This document shows positions 53,579 through 64,000 of a stretch of DNA of 64,000 bases, piece after piece. The notes under the pieces were generated by a model. That model saw nothing but the letters and a program-made list of their open reading frames with translations. It did no database searches and had not been told where the DNA came from. The stretch is from NCBI GenBank assembly GCA_024195265.1, contig JAJLRJ010000014.1, forward strand, positions 18,309,959 through 18,373,958, read 5' to 3'. A program made the position numbers and the translations under genes. The DNA comes from Dendrophyllia cribrosa (taxonomy: Eukaryota > Cnidaria > Anthozoa > Scleractinia > Dendrophylliidae). Numbering within the stretch: position 1 is the first letter of the stretch; each line of letters starts with the position of its first letter.

Positions 53579-53984
53579 CTATACAGCTTATAGTTATACC
53601 GTGGGAAAGCGTTGAATAATTTTGATCAATAATTTTGATAATTTATTTATTTATTTGCCACTAAAATCATTCCCACAGCAGTTAAATTTCTAAAGTTATC
53701 TAGTAGCAGGCCTAGGATCTTTGCAAGCTCGTTATAGAGTTTTTAAAATGATAAAAAAATAAAATAAAAAGTAATAAGACACTTCCGACTAACAAACCTG
53801 TGGCCCTCCGGAATTTGGAAATGTTGGTTTTTGAGGAGGGAGAACAAACCGGGGGACACAGAGAAAAAGCACTCGGAGAAAAGACGAAAACCAACAACAA
53901 ACTCAACGAACCGGGCGAGGCAAGCGACTTGTCTTCGTGATTAGCTCGCCCGCTAGTCGACTGACTGAAAAGGAAGGGACAAGC

Positions 53985-54060
53985 TAGCAGTCTAAACACG
54001 GGCCACATTGGTGGGAGGCGAGCGCTCTCACCGCTAACCCAGAAAATCCCATAGTCTGTA
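53985..54060 (-). repeat. degraded tRNA-derived SINE remnant
   Basis: On the minus strand, GGTTAGCGGTGAGAGCGCTC resembles an A box region and is followed by GCCTCCCACCAATGTGGCCC. The B box is degraded (CCCGTGTTTAGAC). Confidence 0.4.
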
Positions 54061-55577
54061 ACAAACTCTGTTAAATGCATCCCATGTGTACAGGCGCGAC
54101 AGTACCGTGAAATGATGAATAAAGAAGAAAAAGCTATTGACTGATCCAGACAATACAGCGCAAGACTTGGATCGAAATGTCAAATGATCAATTTCAACGT
54201 CTAACATTTGCGGTGTTGCACTAATTACAAATATATAATTCAAATATCGATTATTTTTGTAACCTTCTTTTCGTTTTCTCCCGATTTTATTCTTTAAGAA
54301 TAATATATTCATTTCGTCGCTAATTGCGGCCATAAAAGCATAAGTTTGAACGCTGGTATGACTTGCTAAAAGAGTGAGGCATGGTTAATAAACTGTTGTG
54401 TGAACACATTGCGTGCAAAATGTTTTATTGGCGGACGCGACACAACTCGACCTTCATTTTCAAAGGTTAAGAACTGGATAGACGATACGATAAATATTTT
54501 GTACGAATTCCAATAAGTTAATTTATTTTGGACAAATAACGTTAGTGCTGCTGTAAGAACTTGGGTACTTGTGGAGTGAGGATGAAGCCAAAATGAAAAG
54601 TCTCTCATGCGTGCGCTTAAAGCCGGATTACGTTGAAGTACTGACTAGATGTTGGAATTGATTCAACTACACGTATTAGAAAGCGTTCGCTTTCTTGTGG
54701 TTTTAATAATTCCATTAGCTAAAGGTTACACACCTGACTATCGTTTCTGAAAATTTAACAAATGTGGAACCAATTCCTCGCTTATTTATTTGATTATCAC
54801 ACCGAATTAGTTGCCCAAAAAAGATTGTTCTCCTAACACAAGCTGATAATGGATTAAGTAATTATTTTATCAAGTTGAAATCCATTCGGCATTGACAATA
54901 AAGTTCACGATCGTGGTTAGATCTCTTATATTGGATTACATTTAAGAAACTGGCATTAGACAAAGTTTCGTCCCACTTTTTTATCCATTATCGAGACTTT
55001 TGTAACAGTTTATACCCTTTTAGCAATTCTATAAAGAAACACACTGACACGCAAAAGAAAAAGACGATCATAGTCTTCTTAATATCTTGATTCCTATTAA
55101 CTTAAAAGCAATAAAAATAAATAAACCGGAAGAAATCAGCTGATATGTCAGAGGCTCCCAGCAAAATATTCGGCTATTAAAGGACAATAAAGTCGCTTTT
55201 AAAAACAACACCAAAGGTTTTTAATTAACGCACAAACCTTTTCGCGATCTTGCCACACAACGAGAGCTCTGTGTGATCTGTTTTAATCTTTCTTGAACGG
55301 CTCATCCTTTTACTTCGAGGAAGGAATTAAGCTTAGTGGCAATTCTCACTGATACGGAAAGCTGTTAGCAATCAAATTCCCTGAGATTGGCAGGCATTCA
55401 CCGCAACACACCGCCGCTCTATACAAACAAATAGCTCGATTTCATTCATGCGATAGGGCACGCCATTTTCCGATCCCAGGGCACGACTTTAAACAAGATT
55501 AGCCCTGTTTTATTTCCTTAGATAGGCAAAGTTCAAAAATGCCAAATTTGTTGTCTAAATTGTCTACACCACAGAAA

Positions 55578-55840
55578 GTAGCCTGCTAGCAAGCTCTCGG
55601 GATCGGGCTCGTGCTCGGGCTCGTACTCGGGCTCGGGATCGGGATCGAAATCGGGCTCGGGCTCGGGCTCGGGCTCGGGATCGGGAACGGGGGTTGGGTG
55701 AGGGTGAGGGTGAGTGGGAGTTGAGAGGGTGGAAAGAGGAGCGAGAGCGAGAGTGGAAGTGGCCCAAGCGAGAGCTTCTCACTCTTTACCCCCTCTCCCA
55801 TCTTCCAACCTCTTAGCCCGAGAACTTGCTCGCAGGCTAC
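55578..55840. mobile_element. 263 bp MITE with internal GGGCTC minisatellite
   Basis: GTAGCCTGCTAGCAAGCTCTC and GAGAACTTGCTCGCAGGCTAC are inverted ends. ACAGAAA flanks both sides (55571-55577 and 55841-55847), a 7-8 bp target duplication. The interior at 55597-55690 is a GGGCTC/GGGATC hexamer array. Confidence 0.8.
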
Positions 55841-55879
55841 ACAGAAAGGTACTGCTCTAAAGCACTGCCTGAATGTACT

Positions 55880-55994
55880 GTTCGATGGTTTCAATTGCAA
55901 GTTAGAACCACTTTGTACAGGATAATAAACGGTGCCACAGGAAAGTTCTTCTCAATACCTTTCGCGTCTTTGATTTGAATGGTCACACTTTATG
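55880..55994 (-). repeat. R1 repeat copy 15, subtype B
   Basis: AGTTAGAACCACTTTGTACAG, GATAATAAACGGTGCCACAGG and GATTTGAATGGTCACAC. Confidence 0.7.
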
Positions 55995-56699
55995 CGATAC
56001 TTTAGTAAATTATTCTTGTACGCAAGCTTTACAAAAAGGACATCGAATATTATTATGAGTTAAGATATCGACTGCCAGGTCAATTGCACTGTGCCGGCTT
56101 CTAATTCTACATAGTTCATATTGAAAATTAAAACAAAGTAACAATTTATAAATATTTTTATAGCGGTAGGGCAAATTACTCATTCCAATAAAAATATTGA
56201 TAGAATCAGTTAAAAACAAGCATAAAGTTTATTAACGCGTTCGATGCACTGTGAAAACATTTTGACAGACCACCTTAACGGGGGGGTAACCGCTAACGAG
56301 GAAAGACAGCTGCAAAGACATATATCAATATTAAATCCTCGAGTCGAACCCCCAGGACAAGAAAAAGAGGGCCAGCCGCCGTGAGTGCCTTGTCCAAACG
56401 TGACATGGACAGCAACAAAGAAAACAGCAGAGAACAGCACAAGGTGAGAGTCGGACTTCTGTTCCGCAAGAAATTCACAAGTGAGAAGAAAAATAAATTA
56501 CGCGATGCCATCAATACGACATTTTCGTAACTTGTATAGGAGCACTGGTGGACATAGGAGAAGCCCCGGGGGGATCCCCCTTATCTTGCATACATACAAA
56601 TGAGGCCCAAGCCTCTCTCCCCAACTTTTATTCACTCCGCTTTCCCCCCTGGATCCGCCACTGAGGAGTGCTTTTTAAAATTTTCTGTCGAGCATCCCC

Positions 56700-56790
56700 A
56701 TTACTTTAATATCGGGGCATCCCCCGAGGGTATGGCAAGTGGCGTCCCCCGAGGATATGGCTTCTGGCGTCCCCCTGAGGATATAGCTAT
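56700..56790. repeat. short tandem GGCGTCCCCC units
   Basis: GGCATCCCCCGAGGGTATGG, GGCGTCCCCCGAGGATATGG and GGCGTCCCCCTGAGGATAT follow one another, period about 25 bp. Confidence 0.6.
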
Positions 56791-57194
56791 TTGCAGTACA
56801 TGTTGTTATGCACTTCCTGTGCGCTATTGACGGATTCCGACTACGGAAACACAAACGATTACATGCGCCGAAAAATGACCGCCAAAGTATACCGCGTTTT
56901 GCGTTTTATACCCGACCGACATGAAGTTAATTTGTTTAGCAAAAGTGGCATGGCATTTGATGGTTTTTATGTAAGACTGATCAAGACTGGTACGATGAAC
57001 AGACAGCTCGTTGGCATAAGGCGATAACGGTGTAACGTAAAGCTGTATAATAAGTTTTAAATTTTCGAAGAAAAGAAATTTGACTACCAAAATATAATAT
57101 TATATTTCTTTAGTACAAATAAACACTGACATTTCCTGTTTGTTTGTTTTTTTTGCAGTGCAGGTCACTCGAGGTTAAGAGACTCTCAAATTTA

Positions 57195-57987
57195 CCCGGC
57201 GTATCCAATCGAACGTTCGGTAATCGAACCCAATCGAACACCAATCGTTCGATTGGGTTCGGTAATCGAACGAAATCGAACTCACAATAAAATTTGGTCA
57301 ATCGAACAAAATCGAACGTTCGATTACCGAACAGTGAACAATCGAACCCAATCGAACGTTCGATTACCGAACAACCAACCATCGAACTCAATCGAACGTT
57401 CGATTATCGAACAACTATCAATCGAACGTTCGATTACCGAACTCCTGTTTGTTTATACTGCGGACATATTGTACGGTGCACCGTCCCACTAATCCTTTTT
57501 TTGGCGATTCGCCATACCCCGGGATAGGACGATTGTCTGCACAATAGCCACGTGCACACTAGTCAGCCACGTGACAAACAAGGCAGAAACCATATCCTTC
57601 CTTCTAATATAGAAATGTAAACGAAAGTGCATTTCATCATTTTACCGTCGTTTTGTTCTCTGCTACAAAATATATATTACTAAACATTGACATTTAGTTC
57701 GATATTTGGACGTTTTTCTATTTATTCCATTCAGTAAAAGTTGATTATGATTAGTCCTGCGTGATTTACTTATCAAGAGATGGATTCCGAACAAAATCGA
57801 ATCCGATTGAGTTTGATTGTGTTCGATTGTGTTCGATTGGTTCGATTGTGTTCAATTGGTTCGAAAATCGAACTCACAGCAAAATAGATGTTCGATTTTG
57901 TTCGATTACCGAACCCAATCGAACGATTGGTGTTCGATTGGGTTCGATTGATTTTTGGTTCGATTTTGTTCGATTGGATACGCCGGG
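57195..57987. mobile_element. 793 bp element with subterminal TCGAAC arrays
   Basis: Perfect 20 bp inverted ends (CCCGGCGTATCCAATCGAAC and its complement) and a 6 bp target duplication AATTTA (57189-57194 and 57988-57993). About 250 bp inside the left end and 210 bp inside the right end are dense in ATCGAAC/GTTCGAT motifs. The centre has no recognisable gene. Confidence 0.85.
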
Positions 57988-58183
57988 AATTTATTAATTG
58001 CTTGCCAGCTATTGTAGCTAATAAACAAATAGAAATAGACGGAGAATCTTACATTTACGTGCGCGACTTTCCAACCTTCTCTCTCTCAATTGGTTCATTG
58101 ATGATCATTGTTTTAGTGCACACTGTCATGAGAGTGCCAGAAAATAAGGTTTAAAAAATATTGAGTTCCATTTAGTTTCCCGT

Positions 58184-58440
58184 TTGCTGGGCCCGGGAGG
58201 GACTCCCATATAAAAATGACGAGGGTGCTCGTCGTACCTTTTTATTAAGGGTCAAAATTTGTAGTTTGGTACCACTTAGGGTAGGAAAATTTAAAATGAC
58301 CACCGTTAGAATTATCGTGGCCTTTTAGGGTATTGAGCCAAAAATATGACAGAAATATGACATGTGTTGTTTTGAATTGGTACCTCTTATGCGTAAAACT
58401 TCTTTTGAGCCCCCCCCCCCCCCCCCCCCCCCCCCGGGTT
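58184..58440. mobile_element. element ending in poly-C
   Basis: Starts GGGCCCGGGAGGGACTCCC with AT-rich GGGTA-containing interior, and ends in 26 C followed by GGG. Resembles the poly-G/poly-C bounded elements in overall style; the left end lacks a long G run. Confidence 0.45.
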
Positions 58441-58757
58441 GCTGGGGTCACTTTAAAAATTAACAATATCAACGAGATCTAACTAATCACAGAAAATCCG
58501 GGACAAAATCAAGCGAATCGTGACTTGGCATACGTGCTTTTTCCTGCGCTGCACACGTGCGGTATATTTTTTCCGCTAATTCTGTTCGTTTAATTGCTCA
58601 TTAATTTTTGGTTGGTTACTGGGAGTACATTTGATTACTCTACATTCGTGTTTGTTCTCTGTTGTTGAATTTCTATCTCATATTTTTCCTAGCTCATCCT
58701 TTCCTCCTCCCTCTTCTTCTCTTTCCCAATTTCCTGCTTTCCTTGCCCCTTTCTTCT

Positions 58758-58958
58758 TAGCCTGCGTAGCGGGCGTAAGATCATTTAAAGGGCGAAATTT
58801 CGAGGACGCGCGCGAGAGGGGAACGCGCGAAAGGGAGAGGTGCCACCACCCCTTCGCGTGTTCCCCTCGCGCGCGCGTCCACACAATTTCAATTCGCCCT
58901 ATAAAAAATTTCGCCCCATAATAATAAGATAAAAAACCGGCGCCTACCATGCAGGCTA
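58758..58958. mobile_element. TAGCCTGC-ended foldback
   Basis: TAGCCTGCGTAGCGGGCG at the left and GCAGGCTA at the right; the inner CGCGCGAGAGGGGAACGCG / CGCGTGTTCCCCTCGCGCG arms form a strong GC hairpin. Confidence 0.6.
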
Positions 58959-59012
58959 CTCTCTTTCTCCTTCTCACTTCTTCCCACCCTTTTCTCCATA
59001 GACGATAGACCT

Positions 59013-59218
59013 TTACCATTTAACTCCCAGGAGTGCCCAAAATCAAAATTTATGAAAAATTACAAATTTCATTTTGTGAAATATTGAAAAAAAAATGAAA
59101 TCATGCAAAAGTGCTGCCAAAGAGGTTTCATTTGAATAGCTACACCACAGGATTTTGTCAACAGACTCAAAAGTTAGAACTACATTACACGTCTTAATAA
59201 TTTACTCTGGGAGTGGTG
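59013..59218 (-). repeat. R1 repeat copy 16
   Basis: TTTACCATTTAACTCCCAGG to TTACTCTGGGAGTGGTGG, with the reverse core AGGTTTCATTTGAATAGC. Confidence 0.8.
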
Positions 59219-59284
59219 GGCTGGCTACACTGATTTATAATTTGAAACTCAACGATAAAAGAGGAAAGGAAGAGCACCCGGGGT

Positions 59285-59717
59285 GGGGGGGGGGGGGGGG
59301 GTGGTACTCCCTACAATGGGCTATACGGGGATGCTCCGCCCGAAAGGGGTACCTTTTTGAGGCTGGAGCCGGTATATGAAAGGGTCGGGATTTCACAAGT
59401 TTAAGTATGTGAAAGGGTAGGGATTTCACGAAGAATAGGAAATGGTAGCGAAAACACGAGTTGAAGTATAAAAAAGGTAGGGAAAACTGCCATTTGAGTA
59501 TTATGAAAAGGGCCTTTCAAAACATATCAAACAGACGCCCGTAAAGGCTATATGAAAGGGGTGCCATTTTTAATAAAAGGTACATGAAAGGGGTACCATT
59601 TTCAATGAAAGGTATATGAAAGGGATACCTTTTCTGTCAAAAACGGTATATGAAAGGGGAAGGGTTTGGACCTCGGCACGGAGCATCCCCGTACAAAACT
59701 TTGTTGAGTACCCCCCC
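59285..59717. mobile_element. poly-G/poly-C bounded element, copy 2
   Basis: Same organisation as 29194-29684: G run, CCCTACAATGGGCTATACGG, TATATGAAAGGGGTACC-type repeats, GGAGCATCCCCGTACAAAAC and a short C run. Confidence 0.75.
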
Positions 59718-59806
59718 GCGGGGAAGAGCATTACTTTTTTGCCTAACTGTAGACTTTAGCTTTAATAGTAACTGCTACGACCAATGTCGACTAATGTCGA
59801 AATCTA

Positions 59807-59969
59807 ATGAAAGTGATGATGCGCAATATCAGTGTGGATGAAAACTCGTCACCACGGATTCCTCGTCTTTTAAACCTAACATTTAATTTCGCCATTCTAA
59901 AGTTGAAAGCAGAAAAGACCCCGGATGTTGAAAACCATGGAAACGATTATGACGAAGAAGAAAAGGCCT
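59807..59969 (+). CDS. possible exon of an unrecognised plus-strand gene
   Basis: ATG at 59807, preceded by an in-frame TAA at 59792, opens 54 codons plus 1 nt (MKVMMRNISVDENSSPRIPR to DYDEEEKA) ending at the strong donor GTGAGT. The acidic C-terminal part looks coding, but no downstream exon could be linked and no family is recognised. Confidence 0.2.
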
Positions 59970-60713
59970 GTGAGTATATCTGACAGTTAATGTTTTGTTA
60001 TTTTGGCACTACAGCGAGTCTACAATTTTGAAATTCTCAGTCGTTCTCGTGCATACTCGGAATGGTGGACTCAATGGTGAGCTCCTAATCGATAGCTAAT
60101 CGGCTTATATCGATATCAAAACGGAAATTGTCAAAGCTGATAATATGGATCTTAATAACTGTCACCTTAAAATATTGACACGTTTTAAGTTGGTGCTAAA
60201 CCGCTAAACGATTTCAAACTTAAACCACACATCTGCTTCCGGGCCGACTCAATGGCGACTCCAAACCAATCTTGCTAAGTTTAGAAATTCCACTGTCACA
60301 CGAATTTTACAATCTATGTTGAACCCACGATCTATCTGTTCCTATTTTGTGCTTTTAATAATGTGGTTGTCAGGTAAAATTTCGATGCCAATAGTGAATG
60401 TCAAGCGGATTTCCTAGACTATATATTTCACAGCGATTTGTTGATTCAAGTATTTAACTCACTAAACCATTCTTATCCCGTGGAGTTTGCCAGGTTAACA
60501 CTCACTGATTTGCAAACAACAAGGCATTAAGAGCTCGCAGCACAAACTACAGCCTTATTGGAGCTCTAGAAGCGACTCGAATAACCAACAGCTAAACTGA
60601 AAAATAACGATTCAACATTCACGATAATGCCAATAACGTTCAACTATGCAACAGCTTATGTTACAAAACAATTCTGCAAACCATAATAAGCAAATAGATT
60701 TGTTTAACTTACG

Positions 60714-60869
60714 TTTTGTCCACAAATGAGCACCCTTGGTTAATCTCGCTTTATAATTTCCAGCTTCTCGCTTCTTGATCAACACACACTTTCTACTCGC
60801 CGTTACTGTAATCTCCAAACAGCATACGTCACATTCAATAAGATAAGAATGCAATCCAACGCAACGCAC
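60714..60869 (-). CDS. possible exon of an unrecognised minus-strand gene
   Basis: ATG at 60869 opens about 52 codons (start MRCVGLHSYLIECDVCC, end GAHLWTK) reaching a consensus donor GTAAGT just below 60714. Its phase does not fit the KIF26-like exon at 51001, so it is not simply an upstream coding exon of that gene. No homology recognised. Confidence 0.18.
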
Positions 60870-61464
60870 ACGTTCTATATGTCCTTTATCGCCGAACTGT
60901 GGCTTTTGTCCGATATACTTGTTTATCTTTACTCACCTATGTTTGAACTGTCCCACTCAACTTCCAAAATAACTCATCAAAGTCCGCCATGGGCGTGGCG
61001 GAATGACAACCCGATTTTATCTCAATTTGCGCACGGTTTCAATATTCAATCCGCGAAGCCGAATGCTTTGTTCTTAGCAAATACTGTCAACCGTCAGAAT
61101 TAAATCCACAACCTAATTGCCAATTAATAGAACCCTTTTCTGACAGATTACCAACCCAAAATGTTCTGGAGATAAAAAGGATGCTACAGTATAAAAGGCA
61201 AACTGAAGTACAGCCTGACCCATTGAGTGTTGTTGTCATGGGAACATGATAATATCTCAAGTTGTCAGTTGAAAGTTTTCTTTTTCTATTGTCTTGGACG
61301 ATCAATTCCTCACAAAGGAAAACGTCAATTGAAGTCTTGATACTAAAATTTTGATGCTGTTGATAGCGGTCTTTGTATTTTGAATCTTACCGCCTTCTTT
61401 CCACTTGTTTTGCATCTAATGATGGTACGTGAGTTGAATGGAGACATACATAATAAAACGTCAA

Positions 61465-61577
61465 TTTGTACAGTTTCAGCAGTACTTTTGAATGGTACCA
61501 TTTCAATATTTTACATAATGAAATTTTCAGTTTTTCTTGAATTTTGATTTTTGGCAGTCTTTGGAGTTAAAGGGTTG
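61465..61577 (+). repeat. R1 repeat copy 17, left-truncated
   Basis: CAGCAGTACTTTTGAATGG through GGCAGTCTTTGGAGTTAAAGG. Confidence 0.75.
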
Positions 61578-61882
61578 ACGTGATTCTATTTCGTCTGACA
61601 GCACGCTACATACATAAAAGGTCACACGGAAGGTTTTAAACATGTAGGTACAGATCACCTTGCAGAACATAACCATTTCACTCCCAGAGGCAATTGTAGA
61701 AACATGTAGTGTAGTTCCAACTTTTGAGTCTGTTGACGAAATTCTATGGTGTGACCATTCAAATGAAACCATTCAAATGAAATTATTCAAATGAAACAAA
61801 TGAAACGGGGTGACGTGATTCTATTTCGTCTGACAGCACGCTACATACATAAAAGGTCACACGGAAGGTTTTAAACATGTAT
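61576..61882. repeat. tandem duplication around an R1 copy
   Basis: About 70 bp (GACGTGATTCTATTTCGTC to GGAAGGTTTTAAACATGTA) occurs at about 61578-61646 and 61812-61880, bracketing R1 copy 18. ACCATTCAAATGAAA-type motifs between them are stuttered. Confidence 0.75.
61673..61800 (+). repeat. R1 repeat copy 18, right-truncated
   Basis: AACCATTTCACTCCCAGAGGC to ATTCAAATGAAA, where the motif is repeated three to four times. Confidence 0.75.
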
Positions 61883-63059
61883 AATACAATTCACTGAAAC
61901 GAAGGTACAGACCACCTTCCACAACATAATTTAAGCAGTTGAGTATCGTCAGATACAAGGAAATGTAACAATAAAATCAGGCATTACTGAACGGGGTTGA
62001 ACCTACGAGTTTACATTTTCACTGCCACGCAAACCTTTCACCATTGTAGTGTTCCATGGAGCATAGTTTTATACGCTTTTTAGAGCGGCTTTTTTTTTAG
62101 TTTTGAAGAAACAAAGCCGGTCAATAAGGTCAACGAGGCTTAATATTTATTTTGGAAAAATCTCCCTTTATATATTACAGCATCATCTTTTATCAAAAGG
62201 GCATGTATTGTAATAACACGCGGACCCACTCATAAAGTAGACAAAACAACTGCCAGTGCTAAATTAAGAGATTGCTCGCATAAGACAACACAACGATAAA
62301 ACGGCTCGTCTCCGAAAAAAAGGAGATAAAATCAGCGGCGAATGGGCTATTTTTCTTTTTGAGGAATTAAAAGAGGCCGAAGAAAACATATCAAAGCTCT
62401 AAAACAAACCTTCGTTATTTATAAGGGATAAAAATATGTAAGCCGCTGAATAGACACGCTTTGTATTCCAGTTTTACAGCTTTAAAGCTATAACTAACAA
62501 ACATGAATAATCATTCATGTTTAAAAATAAACCCTTTAACCGTGGGTTGAAGAGGAAAATTATCGCGTTAGAACAGTGCATCTGCCTCATGATGTCAAAA
62601 CATGACGAGAAATAAATAACTTACATAATAATGTACATTCCACCCGTTAATAAATATATAATGTGGTTCTAATGTTTATAAGTTTATGCGTTATATTTCA
62701 CAGAACGGATTACTCCGGTAAAGCGCAGTGGTCACATTGTTTATATTTTAATTTAAACGATATGAATCTCCAATTTTGCCATTTACTAATGTTGAGGCGC
62801 TTTTTCCAGCAGCGTGTATGGATAGTTGCTCTGTGGTAAGTATCAAAATAGGGGTCAATTAACCTTGAAAAGGTCTATGACAGGGACAAACATGAAAACT
62901 TGAGACTCGCGTTTTGAAAGTTTTGCTCCAATTTCGTTTGTACTGAATTGTTTTCTTATTTAAAAGGATAATCTAACTCTTCCACAAACATCATCTGTTT
63001 CCCAATGGCCTGCCTTGTAAAGTCCGTTTAATGTTCTTTTCTCCATTTGTCTTCATTCC

Positions 63060-63243
63060 TTAACCCGTTCACTTTCAGCCAGACATGTAGATGAAGACAT
63101 GCTATATTTTGAGTCTACGAATGAAATCCTAAGGTGTGACCATTCAAATGAAACCTCTTCGGCGGCACTTTTGCATGGAACCATTTGTTTTTCAACATTT
63201 TATAAAATGAAATTTGGAAATTGTGTTCTGAATTTTGGGTTAA
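63060..63243 (+). repeat. R1 repeat copy 19
   Basis: TTAACCCGTTCACTTTCAGCC at the left, the standard core, and TTTTGGGTTAA at the right, with TTAA at both ends. Confidence 0.82.
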
Positions 63244-63681
63244 ATGATAACAGCTTTCATGGGTGGTATTCAGACTGTCTGCCAATGGAATCGAGGTGCT
63301 AATTGATCAGTATTAGAATGAGATTTGGAAGTAGATGATAGTAATGTGATTACTGTAACAGGCGTGGTGAAGTATATCAGCGAAGAACAACAGATGTATG
63401 AGAACGATAGCAGCCAAGCACTAGTTGAGGAAATTAACAAATATGAAGTAGCATCCAGAAGTGGTAGTGTTAATGTAGAAAATCAATATAGTCTTGAGTA
63501 TTTCTGATTAAATTTATTAAGTACGGATCACGAGTCTGTTCTGTAAAACCATAGGAAACTGCAATTTATAGCCTGTACAACATGCGCTTTTGTGGTTCAC
63601 GAGCGCGGAGCGCAGATGCTAAATGTTAAAATGAAAAAAAAAATTGATAAATTTCGACGCTGTTCATTTAATTGTTATACC

Positions 63682-63767
63682 GACGTTTCGGCAATGCTGC
63701 CTTCTTCGGGATACAAAACTATTCAAAGTTTTGTGTACCCTGAAGAAGGCAGAATTGCCGAAACGTC
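63682..63767. repeat. inverted pair of CTGAAGAAGGC...GCCGAAACGTC motifs
   Basis: GACGTTTCGGCAATGCTGCC and its near complement GGCAGAATTGCCGAAACGTC face each other across a short AT-rich loop. The motif resembles the hammerhead-like core reported in Penelope-like elements (CUGANGA, stem II, GAAAC), with one extra A before stem II. Confidence 0.55.
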
Positions 63768-64000
63768 TTTTTTCCTTCCCTCTCCTCGCATGCCTCATAC
63801 TCCGCGCTCGTTGCTTGCGCTCGTCTCGTCTCGGCTCCTCTCTTTCTGTTTTTTTTGGTTCATTTTATTTTTGTTTTTTACAAAATAATGACTTGGCTAA
63901 ATTCTACCCTATGGTAATTTCAAAAGTATCTTTCAGTTTGATCAATTGAGTGATGCATGCAGAAATCTAATGAAAGAATTTTAAAACTGTACTCCGATGG

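Larger units (their letters stand above)
51002..55570. other. upstream flank of the KIF26-like gene, no confident gene
   Basis: The true first exon and promoter of the KIF26-like gene should lie here or further right; none could be identified. A minus-strand open frame at 51519-51322 with CERCDGKG is unassigned. Confidence 0.5.
59970..63059. other. right-hand flank, no confident gene
   Basis: Contains the minus-strand exon candidate at 60869 and two R1 copies within a tandem duplication. 61890-63050 shows nothing recognisable. Confidence 0.5.

Noticed and set aside
53712..54080. 122 aa minus-strand frame
   Set aside because: Crosses a degraded tRNA-derived SINE remnant and low-complexity sequence; not conserved-looking.
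55564..55900. Arg/Ser repeat frames resembling an RS-domain protein
   Set aside because: Produced by the GGGCTC/GGGATC hexamer minisatellite inside a MITE; several frames give repeat peptides equally.
57195..57987. CRISPR-like or satellite array from the repeated ATCGAAC motifs
   Set aside because: Motif spacing is irregular, orientation is mixed, and the inverted ends and target duplication show a transposon in a eukaryotic genome.
58631..59019. Overlapping frames of 96 and 113 aa on both strands
   Set aside because: They lie over a GC-rich foldback element, whose inverted arms give open frames on both strands.
63325..63507. 60 aa plus-strand frame rich in Glu/Asn/Ser
   Set aside because: No splice or homology support; lies between an R1 copy and a foldback.

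Overview
This is a eukaryotic, intron-rich, AT-rich window. Both recognisable genes are animal genes. Vertebrate-like protein conservation, short spliced exons and dense small foldback transposons suggest an anthozoan cnidarian, probably a stony coral or relative. That assignment is inference; no rRNA, mitochondrial or other diagnostic sequence is present.

Layout. 1-6400: intergenic DNA built largely from inverted-repeat elements. 6820-15042 (+): a complete beta-tubulin gene, 8 coding exons, 447 aa, with a poly(A) signal at 15312. 15318-17400: short repeat-filled intergenic stretch. 17868-51001 (-): a KIF26-type (kinesin-11) gene whose 18 coding exons join in frame into 1861 aa, with a paired-cysteine N-terminus, a degenerate motor domain, one 3.1 kb exon for a disordered middle region, and a conserved C-terminal coiled coil. 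The exon at 51001 starts right after a splice acceptor, so at least one upstream exon, probably untranslated, is unseen. Two ATG-plus-donor exons at 46827 and 36634 end in the same phase and could be alternative first exons that replace the first cysteine pair. 51.0-64.0 kb: no confident gene; mobile DNA plus two weak exon candidates on opposite strands.

The two genes converge tail-to-tail. One encodes the microtubule subunit; the other encodes a kinesin-like microtubule-binding protein predicted to be a poor or dead motor. Functional linkage is not shown by the sequence.

The rest is mainly non-autonomous DNA transposons. Family R1 (about 20 copies, TTAA-flanked, near 200-300 bp) and family R2 (CCAAT/ATTGG-rich, near 290 bp, TTA target) dominate. 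There are also many one- or two-copy palindromes, a 793 bp element with arrays of a TCGAAC motif and a 6 bp target duplication, poly-G/poly-C-bounded elements, tRNA-derived SINE-like sequences, a possible hammerhead-like inverted pair, microsatellites and a perfect 319 bp-period tandem duplication. I saw no bacterial-type operon, CRISPR array or viral gene.
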